A DNA stretch of 56,468 nt, taken from NCBI GenBank assembly GCA_028709785.1, contig JAQUTK010000025.1, forward strand, positions 1-56,468, read 5' to 3'. A model generated the notes under the pieces. The model saw only the letters and a list, made by a program, of their open reading frames with translations, had not been told where the DNA came from and did not search any database. This DNA comes from Bacteroidales bacterium. Its GTDB lineage: Bacteria; Bacteroidota; Bacteroidia; Bacteroidales; JAQUTK01. How positions within the stretch are numbered: position 1 is the stretch's first letter; each line of letters begins with the position of its first letter. Below, in pieces: positions 26,534 through 35,044 of this stretch. Both the position numbers and the translations under genes were made by a program.

Positions 26534-28621
26534 TTAGTTTTTCAACCATTTGTCAAGCCATCCAAGAAAGGTACGATGCCAAAGTAATGCGTTCTGAGGC
26601 TTCGTAACCCAGTGACCTTCATCGGGAAAGATCAGAAGCTCGGACGGAATACCCCGCAATTGGGCTGCCGCATAAGCCGCCATGTTTTGTGAAGCCAGAA
26701 TACGAAAATCCTTCTCACCTGTAATGACAAGAATAGGCGTGTCCCATTTATCTACAAAAAGGTGTGGAGAGTTTTGAAAGCTCTTTTGAGCCACCTTGTT
26801 GTTCTTGTCCCAGAAGTTGCCGCCAAAGTCACGATTGACAAACCACATCTCTTCGGTTTCCAGATACTGCTGTTCGAAGTTAAACATGCCGCAGTGTGCA
26901 ATAAAAGCTTTGAATCGTTTCTCGTGATGACCTGCCAGCCAGTATACCGAATACCCTCCGAAGCTTGCACCGATACAACCCAGTTTGTCTGCATCCACAT
27001 AGGATTCTTTTTTCACATCGTCAATAGCAGAGATGTAATCCTGCATGCAGAGTCCGCCGTAGTCACCGCTGATCTCTTCGATCCATTCCCGTCCGAATCC
27101 GGGTACGCCTCGTCTGTTGGGCATGACGATAATATATCCGCGAGCCGCCATCACTTGCATGTTCCATCGATACGACCAGAACTGGCTCACCGTACTTTGT
27201 GGTCCGCCCTGACAATAAAGCAATGTGGGATATTTCTTTTTCTTATCAAAATGAGGCGGATAAACCACCCAGGTAAGCATTTGTTTCTTGTCCACAGTCT
27301 CCACCCAACGTTCTTCCACATTTCCCATAGTAAGCTGATTCATCAATGCATCATTCTCTTTAGAGATGCAGACAGCCTCGCCATTGGAAGGATTCACGCT
27401 GTATATTTCTGTGGGTGCGGACATCGACTGACGGCTTGCGATCAGTTTGTCGCCTGCATCAGCGACAGCCATATAGTCGTGCTTTCCCTGCGTCAGGATC
27501 TTTATATTCCCATTCAGATCAGCTTGGTAGAGCTGACCGGTGCCGTGCCAGGAAGCGCTGAAGAGTAATGCTTGTGAATTATCTCTCCACGCAAGGTGAG
27601 AAACATCAAAATCGACCGTGGCAGAGAGATCTTTTTTCTCTCCACTCCGAAGGTCCATGACAAACAAACGATTCTTATCAGCTTCCCAACCCTCATGTTC
27701 CATGCTTTCCCATGCCAGGAAGTTACCGTCAGGAGAGAAGACCGGGTTCTGATCATATCCCATGTTTCCTTCTGTGATACAGGTTGTGGTTTGTTTTTTA
27801 TCAAGATCATAGAGGTAAATATCCGAGTTTGTCGAGAGCGCATAGGAGAGCCCCGTCTTCTTTCGACAGGTATATGCGATACTCTTGCCGTCGCGGCTCC
27901 AGTCCAGTTGTTCCACACCTCCAAAAGGTTTCATCGGACACTCAAAAGGTTCACCTTCCAACAGATCAAAAGCACCTTCCAGTTTGTTACCTTTCACGGC
28001 TGCGACAAATGGGTGAGGCACTTGTCCATCTTCCCATGCATTCCAGTGTTTGATCATCAAATCATTGTACACTCGTCCGGTCGATTGCGGAAGATCTTTG
28101 TGCCTTTCTGACGGTAGCTCACCTATTTTGATTGTCGAGACATAAAGCACTTTACTACCGTCGGGCGAGAATTTATATCCGTCAATTCCTTCTTTTACAT
28201 TACTCAGACAGCGTCTGTTACTACCATCGGCATCCATCCGCCAGAGTTGCGACGAACCGCTTTCCGAAGAGATGAAAGCGATCTGTTTACCGCCATTGAT
28301 CCACTGCGGATCCGTTTCGGTTTGATCTGCTGCGGTAAGCGCTTGCTTATTGGATCCGTCACTGTTCATCAGATAGATGACGGTGCGACTGTTGTTTGCT
28401 TCCACATTGACATAGGCGACTGTATAGAGCACTTTCTTTTTATCCGGAGAGAGGACATAGCTTCCAATTCTTCCAAACTTCATCATTACTTCGGGCGTCA
28501 TCAAGTCGCTCGTTAACTTAACTGTCGGAGCAGTAGGTGCTGTTCCATTCTCTTTTTTATCCACACACGATGCGATCATTACAGCTGTTATTATCAAAGT
28601 CAGTTTTATTCGATTTTTCAT
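26534..28621 (-). CDS. S9-family peptidase lipoprotein (prolyl oligopeptidase / DPP5-like)
   Basis: The 695-residue protein starts with a lipoprotein signal (MIASC lipobox at about residue 19). A seven-bladed beta-propeller of TolB/WD40-like repeats covers about residues 45-430, with repeated SPDGS/N and DPQWINGGK blocks. The C-terminal alpha/beta-hydrolase domain carries the catalytic triad: Ser in GASFGGYS, Asp in ITGEKDFRI and His in PDEGHWVT. This is the serine-peptidase S9 layout, and the size is near that of dipeptidyl-peptidase 5 of Porphyromonas. It would trim peptides in the periplasm of an amino-acid-fermenting cell. Exact dipeptide specificity cannot be read from sequence. Confidence 0.92.
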   Translation of the reverse strand: MKNRIKLTLIITAVMIASCVDKKENGTAPTAPTVKLTSDLMTPEVMMKFGRIGSYVLSPDKKKVLYTVAYVNVEANNSRTVIYLMNSDGSNKQALTAADQTETDPQWINGGKQIAFISSESGSSQLWRMDADGSNRRCLSNVKEGIDGYKFSPDGSKVLYVSTIKIGELPSERHKDLPQSTGRVYNDLMIKHWNAWEDGQVPHPFVAAVKGNKLEGAFDLLEGEPFECPMKPFGGVEQLDWSRDGKSIAYTCRKKTGLSYALSTNSDIYLYDLDKKQTTTCITEGNMGYDQNPVFSPDGNFLAWESMEHEGWEADKNRLFVMDLRSGEKKDLSATVDFDVSHLAWRDNSQALLFSASWHGTGQLYQADLNGNIKILTQGKHDYMAVADAGDKLIASRQSMSAPTEIYSVNPSNGEAVCISKENDALMNQLTMGNVEERWVETVDKKQMLTWVVYPPHFDKKKKYPTLLYCQGGPQSTVSQFWSYRWNMQVMAARGYIIVMPNRRGVPGFGREWIEEISGDYGGLCMQDYISAIDDVKKESYVDADKLGCIGASFGGYSVYWLAGHHEKRFKAFIAHCGMFNFEQQYLETEEMWFVNRDFGGNFWDKNNKVAQKSFQNSPHLFVDKWDTPILVITGEKDFRILASQNMAAYAAAQLRGIPSELLIFPDEGHWVTKPQNALLWHRTFLGWLDKWLKN

Positions 28622-28801
28622 ATAAGTAGTTGGTTACATCAATAAGTCCGCGAAAATAAGAAAAACTCTCCGTTAATCCATACTATTTAAATAACAATGC
28701 TGAATAATTAAAATTAATGTCTTACTTTGCAATGCAATTGATACCCTATGTATTGATGCTCTGTCTTATCTTTTGATATTAATTACTAAAAATTTGCGAC
28801 A

Positions 28802-29803
28802 ATGAAAAACTATCTTGATTTCACTTTGACGGGTAGAAAACTATTTTCCATCTGGCTTATGTTTATTGTGTTCTTTATAGTACCGTATATTGTTTTGCTT
28901 TACTCGGTAACGCATTCACTATATGGGGGCGCAAATTCTCTTAACAATGCGACAAATATAGCATATCCTGTTAGCACTCAGCCTGCCGCATCTCTTCCTG
29001 TCTACTTTTTCCCCTGTCTGATTGGAATTATTTTGCTTCTATATTTTATCATGTTTTTCATGACGAAATTAATGATTGGAGGAGTCAGATATACGGACAA
29101 ATCAGTCGTGTTTGAAGGTACTTTTGGCAAGTATATAGGCATCATACTCCTTGGCCTTTTTCTTACCGTAATTACGTTGGGTATCTATATTCCGTGGTTT
29201 ATCAGAAGTATCGTCCGGTTTTATGTCGATCATTCTTCCCTTGATTCGCAGAAGTTCAAGTTTATGGGAAAAGGAAGTAAATTGTTTCTGATTTTTCTTT
29301 TTACACTGATTATTCCTCTTATTCTGTTCTCAGTAGCAGTGATACTTGTGACTCAGTTTGTAGATACTGTTGAATCTGCTCCTAAAACATTATTTATGGT
29401 AATGGGGTATCTTATTGAGTTAATCCTCTTAGTGCCCTATATCTATCTTTACTATAAATGGTTCGTTCAAGTGAACTATAAAGAGTATGCGATCAGATGG
29501 GAAACAAGCTTCTTTCCTTCCTGTGGACGGATTTTCTTTGAGATATTCTTCTCCTTTATTACACTCGGACTCTATTTCCCTCTGGCGCTGATTCGCTTAT
29601 ACAAGTATTTCATGGGGATGACAGTAGCAGCTTCGGGTGAGAGCAAGCGGAGATTTGGCTTTGACTGTGATCCGTTCAATGATTACGTATTCATTCTTGC
29701 ACAAATCGTACTTACGGTCATTACGTTAAGCATTTACTATCCCTGGGCTTGTTGTAAGATTAGCAAACGCCTGCTCAGCAAAACTTATTTAGAAACCAAC
29801 TAA
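28802..29803 (+). CDS. DUF898/YjgN-like polytopic membrane protein
   Basis: The 333-residue protein has about eight hydrophobic segments. Three similar blocks recur with the pattern FEGTFGKYIG...TVITLGIYIPW, FEIFFSFITLGLYFP and FNDYVFILAQIVLTVITLSIYYPW, each ending in a short aromatic-Pro turn followed by a basic segment. This internal repeat is characteristic of the DUF898 (YjgN) family, whose function is unknown. A TTACTTTG sequence at about 28731 is one base off the -7 consensus and may be its promoter. It is followed 16 bp later by another small membrane protein gene, probably cotranscribed. Confidence 0.75.
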   Translation: MKNYLDFTLTGRKLFSIWLMFIVFFIVPYIVLLYSVTHSLYGGANSLNNATNIAYPVSTQPAASLPVYFFPCLIGIILLLYFIMFFMTKLMIGGVRYTDKSVVFEGTFGKYIGIILLGLFLTVITLGIYIPWFIRSIVRFYVDHSSLDSQKFKFMGKGSKLFLIFLFTLIIPLILFSVAVILVTQFVDTVESAPKTLFMVMGYLIELILLVPYIYLYYKWFVQVNYKEYAIRWETSFFPSCGRIFFEIFFSFITLGLYFPLALIRLYKYFMGMTVAASGESKRRFGFDCDPFNDYVFILAQIVLTVITLSIYYPWACCKISKRLLSKTYLETN

Positions 29804-29819
29804 TTGTAAACCTGTTTTT

Positions 29820-30245
29820 ATGGAAAATGAAATTAAACTATCTGAAAGTAAAGCGAAGAAGTGCTTCCGGTTTGTGCTTAAACATCCTCAATATCTGATC
29901 GCACTGATTATTCTTGTGGTGGGCATATTTATTAAACTGCCGGAAAGCACTCAAACGGTACCGATCCCTGCCGGCTATCTGAAGTTATGGTCGCTGATCG
30001 TCTTTACGCTGGGGTGCTTTTTCCCGTTTGTTATCGCCTCTATCTCGAGCAAGAGTCGCTCAAAGAATCGCAAAGTCTCATTTGTCAGTATTCTGATGCT
30101 TATCTCGCTTTTTTCTCTTGCATTTGGCATCGGACTCTTATTCGGTGATTTGTTTTCATTCAATGTCATAAATCTGGCGTTTATCTCTTATGGAATTGGA
30201 GGATATGCGGGATTGTTTCTCATCAATGTACTGGTGCGTGACTGA
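29820..30245 (+). CDS. Small four-helix membrane protein of unknown function
   Basis: The 141-residue protein has four hydrophobic segments (about residues 23-40, 52-73, 87-108 and 115-137) and a short charged N-terminal tail. A basic loop (SSKSRSKNRK) sits between the second and third segments. I recognise no family. It lies 16 bp after the DUF898-like gene and before a strong terminator, so the two form a small operon. Confidence 0.7.
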   Translation: MENEIKLSESKAKKCFRFVLKHPQYLIALIILVVGIFIKLPESTQTVPIPAGYLKLWSLIVFTLGCFFPFVIASISSKSRSKNRKVSFVSILMLISLFSLAFGIGLLFGDLFSFNVINLAFISYGIGGYAGLFLINVLVRD

Positions 30246-30266
30246 CCACATAAAGTATTTCTCTGA

Positions 30267-30311
30267 AACAAACAGGGAGCCGCTCTACAACTGAGCCGGT
30301 TCCCTGTTTGT
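30267..30311 (+). terminator. Strong hairpin terminator
   Basis: The inverted repeat AAACAGGGAnCCG...CGGnTCCCTGTTT has a further inner CTC/GAG pairing and is followed by TTTTAT. It isolates the DUF898 transcript from the large operon downstream. Confidence 0.8.
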
Positions 30312-30403
30312 TTTATACTGTATAAAAGAGACTCTTATACAGAAGCATTGTTTATTATATCAAGTCGTATTAATTGTCGCATCAGGACCCATTGTTTATA
30401 TTG

Positions 30404-30466
30404 CACTGCAATATAATTATTCTACAGTGCAAAATAATTGTTTTACAGTGCAATATAATTGTTTCA
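30404..30466. repeat. Three tandem 21-bp AT-rich repeats
   Basis: The units at 30404-30424, 30425-30445 and 30446-30466 are exactly 21 bp each and share CAnTGCAAnATAATTnTTnnA, with only a few substitutions. The 21-bp period is two helical turns, so all copies face the same side of DNA. They lie about 150-230 bp upstream of the first gene of the big operon. Confidence 0.75.
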
Positions 30467-30617
30467 TGCTTTGAAATAACTAATGCATCCTTTATGCCGA
30501 ATTTTATCTTCAGGAATAACTTATTTATGCACCTGTGTCAGAAAGACTTCTTTTCCTTTTCATTCCCCCTTTTTTCCTTTTCAATATCACACCACAGTAT
30601 CTATTGCATATTATATT

Positions 30618-30625
30618 TATATTTG
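30618..30625 (+). promoter_or_regulatory. Putative -7 element for the large redox/isoprenoid operon
   Basis: TATATTTG matches TAnnTTTG exactly, with a predicted start near 30632 and a leader of about 24 nt. No convincing -33 TTG is seen at the usual spacing, which would fit a promoter that needs an activator. Confidence 0.5.
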
Positions 30626-30655
30626 CATGGAGAATAGTAAAACCTTATTGAATTC

Positions 30656-31375
30656 ATGAGTCAAACAAAGAAAGTAACGATTTGTGCATGTGCATCGCGG
30701 TCATTTATAGATAAAGAGAAGGTAACGGAGATAGCTGCTTCGCTTGAGCGTGAAGGATATTCTGTCACGATACTTCCGGATCTCTGCCGGAAGATGATGC
30801 AGGCATCATCTGATCTGCCTGAAATAGCCTCCTCTCTCATCTTTGCATGCCATCCTCGTGCTGTTCGTTCCCATTTGAACAGGCTGAATCAGGTTGCAGA
30901 TACTATTTACGATATTAGAAACAACTCCTGTGAAGAGATTCTGAGTCAATTAAAGATCCAATCTTGTAACAGTAACGAACAAGAATGCATAAAGGAAACA
31001 TTCCAAAAGGAGGTTGAAACCTTTCCGTTTGAGAATGGCACAGATGCCTGGTATCCTGTGATCGATAAAGAGCGGTGTACCGATTGTGGCAAATGCATGG
31101 ACTTCTGTCTCTTTGGTGTTTATTCGCTGGAAAATGGACACGTAAAGGTCGTCAAACCGGAAAACTGTAAGAATAACTGTCCCGCATGTGCGCGTATTTG
31201 TCCCAGCCGGGCGATTATATTTCCCAAATATGATAAATCGCCTATCAATGGCGGAGTGATTGAAGAGGAACAGTTTGCTCCGGACGTCATGGACGCTATG
31301 TATAGAGAGAGGCTGAAATATAAATTACAACAACGCAGAGAAGGTGTCTCGCTTCTCAAAAAAGACCAACAATGA
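30656..31375 (+). CDS. Ferredoxin with an HdrA-N-like domain
   Basis: The 239-residue protein combines two parts. Residues 1-80 (VTICACASRSFIDKEKV, then LCRK, then SSLIFACHPRAVRSHL) resemble the cysteine-bearing N-terminal domain of HdrA, where the CICHCG and ASCSPK motifs ligate an iron-sulfur cluster. Residues 135-200 form a dicluster ferredoxin (CTDCGKCMDFC and CKNNCPACARICP). No FAD-binding region is present. It is the first gene of the long operon and overlaps the radical SAM gene by 4 bp, so it could supply electrons to that enzyme. This arrangement is unusual; the specific reaction is unknown. Confidence 0.78.
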   Translation: MSQTKKVTICACASRSFIDKEKVTEIAASLEREGYSVTILPDLCRKMMQASSDLPEIASSLIFACHPRAVRSHLNRLNQVADTIYDIRNNSCEEILSQLKIQSCNSNEQECIKETFQKEVETFPFENGTDAWYPVIDKERCTDCGKCMDFCLFGVYSLENGHVKVVKPENCKNNCPACARICPSRAIIFPKYDKSPINGGVIEEEQFAPDVMDAMYRERLKYKLQQRREGVSLLKKDQQ

Positions 31376-32589
31376 CAGCCAAAGAATATATAGCCAATCT
31401 TCATACTGCCCTGCGTGTTGTACGGGAATGTTCGCCCCGTCTGGTCTGGAAGTTCATGTACAACTTCGGATTGCAGAGCGTCATGAACATGAATCGTTTT
31501 GAGAAGAGGCAGAAACAAGGGAAACCTTTTTTCCCTGCTTTCCTGATGATTTCTGTTACAGAAAGCTGTAATCTGGCTTGCAGTGGTTGCTGGGTTACTC
31601 AGGGAGGAAAGCGTTCTTTGTCGTTGGATCAGCTGGATGGTATTATTACAACCGGCAAAAAGAAAGGTTCATACTTCTTTGGAATACTTGGAGGCGAACC
31701 ATTGATGTATAAAGGTCTGCTGGATGTGTTTGAGAAACACGCCGATTGCTACTTTCAACTATTCACCAATGGCACATTGCTTACTGATGAGGTAGCACTT
31801 CGTCTTAAAAAAGCGGGTAATGTTACCCCGCTTATCAGTATCGAGGGACTGGAGGAGGAGAGTGATATCCGCCGCGGCAAGGACGATGTATTTGAACGTA
31901 CGCTTGCGGGAGTGCGGTCATGCCGGAAGGTCGGATTAATATTTGGTGCAGCAGCCAGTATCTGTAAGAGCAATTACGACGAACTGGTCAACCGTAACTA
32001 TATTGAGTTGTTGGCAAAGGAAGGTGCACACTATCTCTGGTACTACATCTATCGACCGGTAGGAAACGATCCCCATCCGGAAAATGCACTTGAAAAAGAA
32101 CAGATACAGCAGTTTCGTCGCTTTGTAGTCGATCAGCGAAAAGATGCACCACTCTATATTATCGAAACATATTGGGATGACAAAGGAAATGCCCTTTGTC
32201 CGGCGGCGACAGGAATGAGTCATCATATTGCTCCCTCGGGTGCATTGGAATTTTGTCCTCCGATACAGATGGCAAAAGACTTTATCAATGCTGACGCTTC
32301 CAATCTGGCACATTTATTTGAGGATTCATCCTTCCTGAGCGATTTTCGTTCCATGACCGCAAAGACTTCAAGAGGATGTATCCTGCTGGAGAATCCGGAG
32401 AAGCTGGTTCAATTTTTGGAACAACAACAAGCGATTGATACGACAAGCCGCGGCACAGTACTGTCTGAACTCAGAATGATGACTCCACGGGCAGGACACA
32501 ATCAGGTAGGGGAGGAAATACCCGAAAAGAATGTATTTTATAAGTTGGCTAAGAAGAAATACTTCTTTGGCTTTGGTGCTTACGGATAA
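31372..32589 (+). CDS. Radical SAM enzyme
   Basis: The 405-residue protein carries the canonical C66-x3-C70-x2-C73 motif (CNLACSGC), the GGEP motif in GILGGEPLMYKG, and downstream beta-strands of the radical SAM half-barrel (LFTNGTLL, ISIEGLEEESD). Its C-terminal half contains conserved Cys (ALCPAATG, EFCPPIQM, RGCILLENP) that may bind an auxiliary cluster. The neighbourhood (isoprenyl diphosphate synthase, class II cyclase) recalls HpnH, the radical SAM enzyme of hopanoid side-chain synthesis, but it is longer and I do not claim orthology. Translationally coupled to the upstream ferredoxin. Confidence 0.85.
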   Translation: MTAKEYIANLHTALRVVRECSPRLVWKFMYNFGLQSVMNMNRFEKRQKQGKPFFPAFLMISVTESCNLACSGCWVTQGGKRSLSLDQLDGIITTGKKKGSYFFGILGGEPLMYKGLLDVFEKHADCYFQLFTNGTLLTDEVALRLKKAGNVTPLISIEGLEEESDIRRGKDDVFERTLAGVRSCRKVGLIFGAAASICKSNYDELVNRNYIELLAKEGAHYLWYYIYRPVGNDPHPENALEKEQIQQFRRFVVDQRKDAPLYIIETYWDDKGNALCPAATGMSHHIAPSGALEFCPPIQMAKDFINADASNLAHLFEDSSFLSDFRSMTAKTSRGCILLENPEKLVQFLEQQQAIDTTSRGTVLSELRMMTPRAGHNQVGEEIPEKNVFYKLAKKKYFFGFGAYG

Positions 32590-32603
32590 TTGAGAGATAC
32601 AGT

Positions 32604-34163
32604 ATGGGAAATACAAAGACACATGTTGTACCGGATACGTACAAAAAACGGACCGATCTGCGCGCACTGATTCATACGTTCGTCAGCAGTCAGGCACTCA
32701 TTCCTCCTTTGTCCATCGATGAATTGTCTGACTTGTCTGACAGGATGATTCGCGAACACACCCTTGACCCTCTAATGAAAGGGTGGATGATGGTTGAAAT
32801 CAATAATCGTGTGTGGATGGACACAGTGGCATCTGTTCCGTATGACAAACGTATCTTACTACTACCAAAATGTCTGAGCAACTCTTCCGGATGTGAAGCG
32901 GAAATCGATGAACTCGGTCTGCTTTGTCATCGTTGCAAGCGTTGTTCCATTCCTGATTTGCAGGATAAAGCGGAGAGTCTCGGAATGATGAGTCTGGTGG
33001 CTGAAGGCTTTACCACAGTGGTCGGATTAGTTGAAAACAGGGTGGTGGATGTTGTTATTGGTGTAAGTTGTCTCGATTCTTTGGAAAAAGCTTTTCCCTT
33101 GCTTATCAATAATGCAGTGCCGGGACTTGCTATTCCACTCAACATGGATGGGTGCAAGGATACGGAGGTGGATTATCACTATGTCAGCGAAATGATGAGT
33201 ATGCGATCAACCGCCGAACTCACTTTACTGGATTATAACCGCTTAAAGTCAACCCTCAACGAATGGTTTACCGCCGATAGTTTGACCCGGTTGCTCTCTC
33301 CGACATCAGAACAAACATCGCGCGTTGCCATCGATTGGCTTGGAGGTGACGGGAAACGGTGGCGTCCTTATTTGCTTGCGGCTACGTATCAGGCACTGAG
33401 TCGTGACACGACATTGCCGGAAAAGATCCAACGGACAGCTATAGCAGTAGAATGTTTCCATAAAGCATCACTGGTGCACGATGACATTCAGGACAACGAC
33501 ACCGAACGTTACGGCAAACAGACGGTTTATAGTGCGTATGGAGTTCCGGTTGCCATTAATGTGGGTGACCTGCTTTTGGGCGAAGGGTATCGTCTGTTGG
33601 CTTCTACTGAGAATGTTGAACTTATAAAGATTGCCTCAGAGGCACATCTCTCGCTTTGCAGAGGACAAGGTATGGAGCTGGAATGGAGTCTTTCTCCCTC
33701 TCCGCTGACCATGGATTTTGTGCTTGACATCTTTTGCAACAAGACCGTTCCCGCCTTCGATGTCTCTCTTATCATGGGCGTGGTTTGTGCAGGTGATGAT
33801 CCAATGCTTCGCAATACCCTGCATGCTTATTCCCGCGCTTTGGGAATAGCGTACCAACTGTTGGATGATATTGAAGATTTTAAAACGGATGCTCCCATTG
33901 AGTTGCGTCCTTCCTCCGTACTTGCCGCGCTTTGTGAGCAATCGACGGATCAGGCATTTATTGATTCACTCTTACATACGAATAATCTGAAAGCCTACTT
34001 ATCCCTTCCGGAAAACAAACCTCTTCTGCAAGCAGCGATCAATCGGGTAGAGCAAATGGCTGAAGTGTACCGTAAAGAGACATTACAGGCTTTGCAGGAT
34101 CTATCCAATGTTGAATTGAAACGACTGCTTTTCAGAGTAGCCAAACGTATCTTGAAACAATAA
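32604..34163 (+). CDS. DUF116 domain fused to trans-isoprenyl diphosphate synthase
   Basis: The 519-residue protein has two parts. Residues about 70-205 match DUF116: LLLPKCL, a Cys-rich stretch GLLCHRCKRCSIPDLQ, VAEGFTTVVGLVE and VIGVSCLDSL. Residues about 235-519 are a polyprenyl synthetase: GDGKRWRPYL, first aspartate-rich motif DDIQD (293-297), the RYGKQTVYSAYG region, GDLLLGEGY, and a second DDIED motif (421-425). The enzyme should condense isopentenyl diphosphate to an allylic chain such as FPP, GGPP or longer. The DUF116 fusion is unusual and suggests iron-sulfur or redox linkage. Product length cannot be deduced with confidence. Confidence 0.88.
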   Translation: MGNTKTHVVPDTYKKRTDLRALIHTFVSSQALIPPLSIDELSDLSDRMIREHTLDPLMKGWMMVEINNRVWMDTVASVPYDKRILLLPKCLSNSSGCEAEIDELGLLCHRCKRCSIPDLQDKAESLGMMSLVAEGFTTVVGLVENRVVDVVIGVSCLDSLEKAFPLLINNAVPGLAIPLNMDGCKDTEVDYHYVSEMMSMRSTAELTLLDYNRLKSTLNEWFTADSLTRLLSPTSEQTSRVAIDWLGGDGKRWRPYLLAATYQALSRDTTLPEKIQRTAIAVECFHKASLVHDDIQDNDTERYGKQTVYSAYGVPVAINVGDLLLGEGYRLLASTENVELIKIASEAHLSLCRGQGMELEWSLSPSPLTMDFVLDIFCNKTVPAFDVSLIMGVVCAGDDPMLRNTLHAYSRALGIAYQLLDDIEDFKTDAPIELRPSSVLAALCEQSTDQAFIDSLLHTNNLKAYLSLPENKPLLQAAINRVEQMAEVYRKETLQALQDLSNVELKRLLFRVAKRILKQ

Positions 34164-34171
34164 TAAGCCAG

Positions 34172-35044
34172 ATGAGAGATACGATATCCATGAAACTGCT
34201 TAAGACCTTGCAAAAAGGGAAGAAGAGTCTAAGCCGGGAAGCTCAGAGCCGGATAGCGGACTTTGTATCTTCACAGCGCACGGATGAAGAAAGCTTTAGG
34301 AATAAAAGCGGGAAACCGGACATCTATTACACACTCTTTGGATGGATGCTGTCCTATGTATTGGGTATCCGTCTGAATAAAGATAAGATGACTGCCTATC
34401 TCGCTGCACAAGATATTGAACAGATGGATCTGATTCATTATGCCGCCTATATCCGTTGCCGTCAGTTATGCGATCTCATGGCAGGAGGGATGAGCCGTTT
34501 CCTGTTGCGTTCTTTCTCATCTCTTGACATAAAGCAATTAAATGAATTTGAGAGTGTACCTCATAACGATCCGCAATCTCCCTATTCCCAATATGTCTGG
34601 TTTTCTTTGTTGGAAGATACCGGACATCGGATAAAGGATAAAGAGAAGGTCTTGCAGTCATTGTCCCGCTACCAACTGTCCGGTGGAGGATTTTCCAATC
34701 TGCTGAACAGTGGGGTGGCATCTACCAATGCGACGGTAGCTGCTCTGGCTGTTATTGGTGAATTGGAACAGTATAAGATGCACCCGAGTATATCTTATTT
34801 GAAGCAGCTACAGCAAGAGACGGGTGGTTTTTGTGCCGTACAAGGTTCTCCTTTACCGGACTTGCTTTCCACGGCAACTTCTCTGTTTATACTGCGATGT
34901 TACGGGAGTGCGCCCATCTGTTCTGCCGCTTCCTTTATAGAGGCACATTGGCTGGATATGGGAGGCTTTTCGGCTACAATTCTGGAAGAGAGCAGCGACG
35001 TGGAATATACTTTCTATGGACTATTAGCATTGGGATCGGTATGA
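34172..35044 (+). CDS. Prenyltransferase/squalene-oxidase-repeat protein (alpha-toroid fold)
   Basis: The 290-residue protein has a helical N-terminal half and, from about residue 165, three repeats of the prenyltransferase beta-subunit / terpene cyclase barrel type: GGFSNLLNSGVASTNATVAAL, GGFCAVQGSPLPDLLSTATSLFIL and GGFSATILEESSDVEYTFYGLLALG. In protein prenyltransferases the last block normally reads D-x-x-H-T with a zinc ligand; here it is DVEYT, so zinc binding is doubtful. It overlaps the class II cyclase gene by 4 bp and probably works with it. It may be a second cyclase subunit, a prenyl-group-binding chaperone or a transferase. Start could also be ATG 34190. Confidence 0.7.
   Translation: MRDTISMKLLKTLQKGKKSLSREAQSRIADFVSSQRTDEESFRNKSGKPDIYYTLFGWMLSYVLGIRLNKDKMTAYLAAQDIEQMDLIHYAAYIRCRQLCDLMAGGMSRFLLRSFSSLDIKQLNEFESVPHNDPQSPYSQYVWFSLLEDTGHRIKDKEKVLQSLSRYQLSGGGFSNLLNSGVASTNATVAALAVIGELEQYKMHPSISYLKQLQQETGGFCAVQGSPLPDLLSTATSLFILRCYGSAPICSAASFIEAHWLDMGGFSATILEESSDVEYTFYGLLALGSV

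Larger units (their letters stand above)
30246..30655. other. 410-bp gene-free region upstream of the large operon
   Basis: This is the longest non-coding stretch in the window. In order it holds a terminator, a 21-bp triplicated AT-rich repeat, a pyrimidine-rich tract (about 30548-30590) and a -7 promoter element for the operon that follows. A short open frame starting at TTG 30374 is an artefact of the repeats: its peptide repeats LQCNII-type units, and it has no plausible start. Confidence 0.6.

Noticed and set aside
26762..27568. Long open frame of 268 codons antisense to the S9 peptidase
   Set aside because: It lies wholly inside a gene with clear protease motifs, its peptide has no recognisable domain, and its composition mirrors the opposite strand.
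30404..30466. Possible CRISPR array
   Set aside because: The 21-bp units are directly tandem with no spacers, there are only three, and no cas genes are nearby.
30374..30637. Open frame of 87 codons between the terminator and the big operon
   Set aside because: It starts with TTG, its first part is only the translation of the 21-bp repeats, and the promoter element and pyrimidine tract lie inside it.
34831..35040. N-terminal extension of the terpene cyclase frame
   Set aside because: The 70 extra codons lie within the upstream gene; ATG 35041 gives the usual ATGA overlap and a normal N-terminus.
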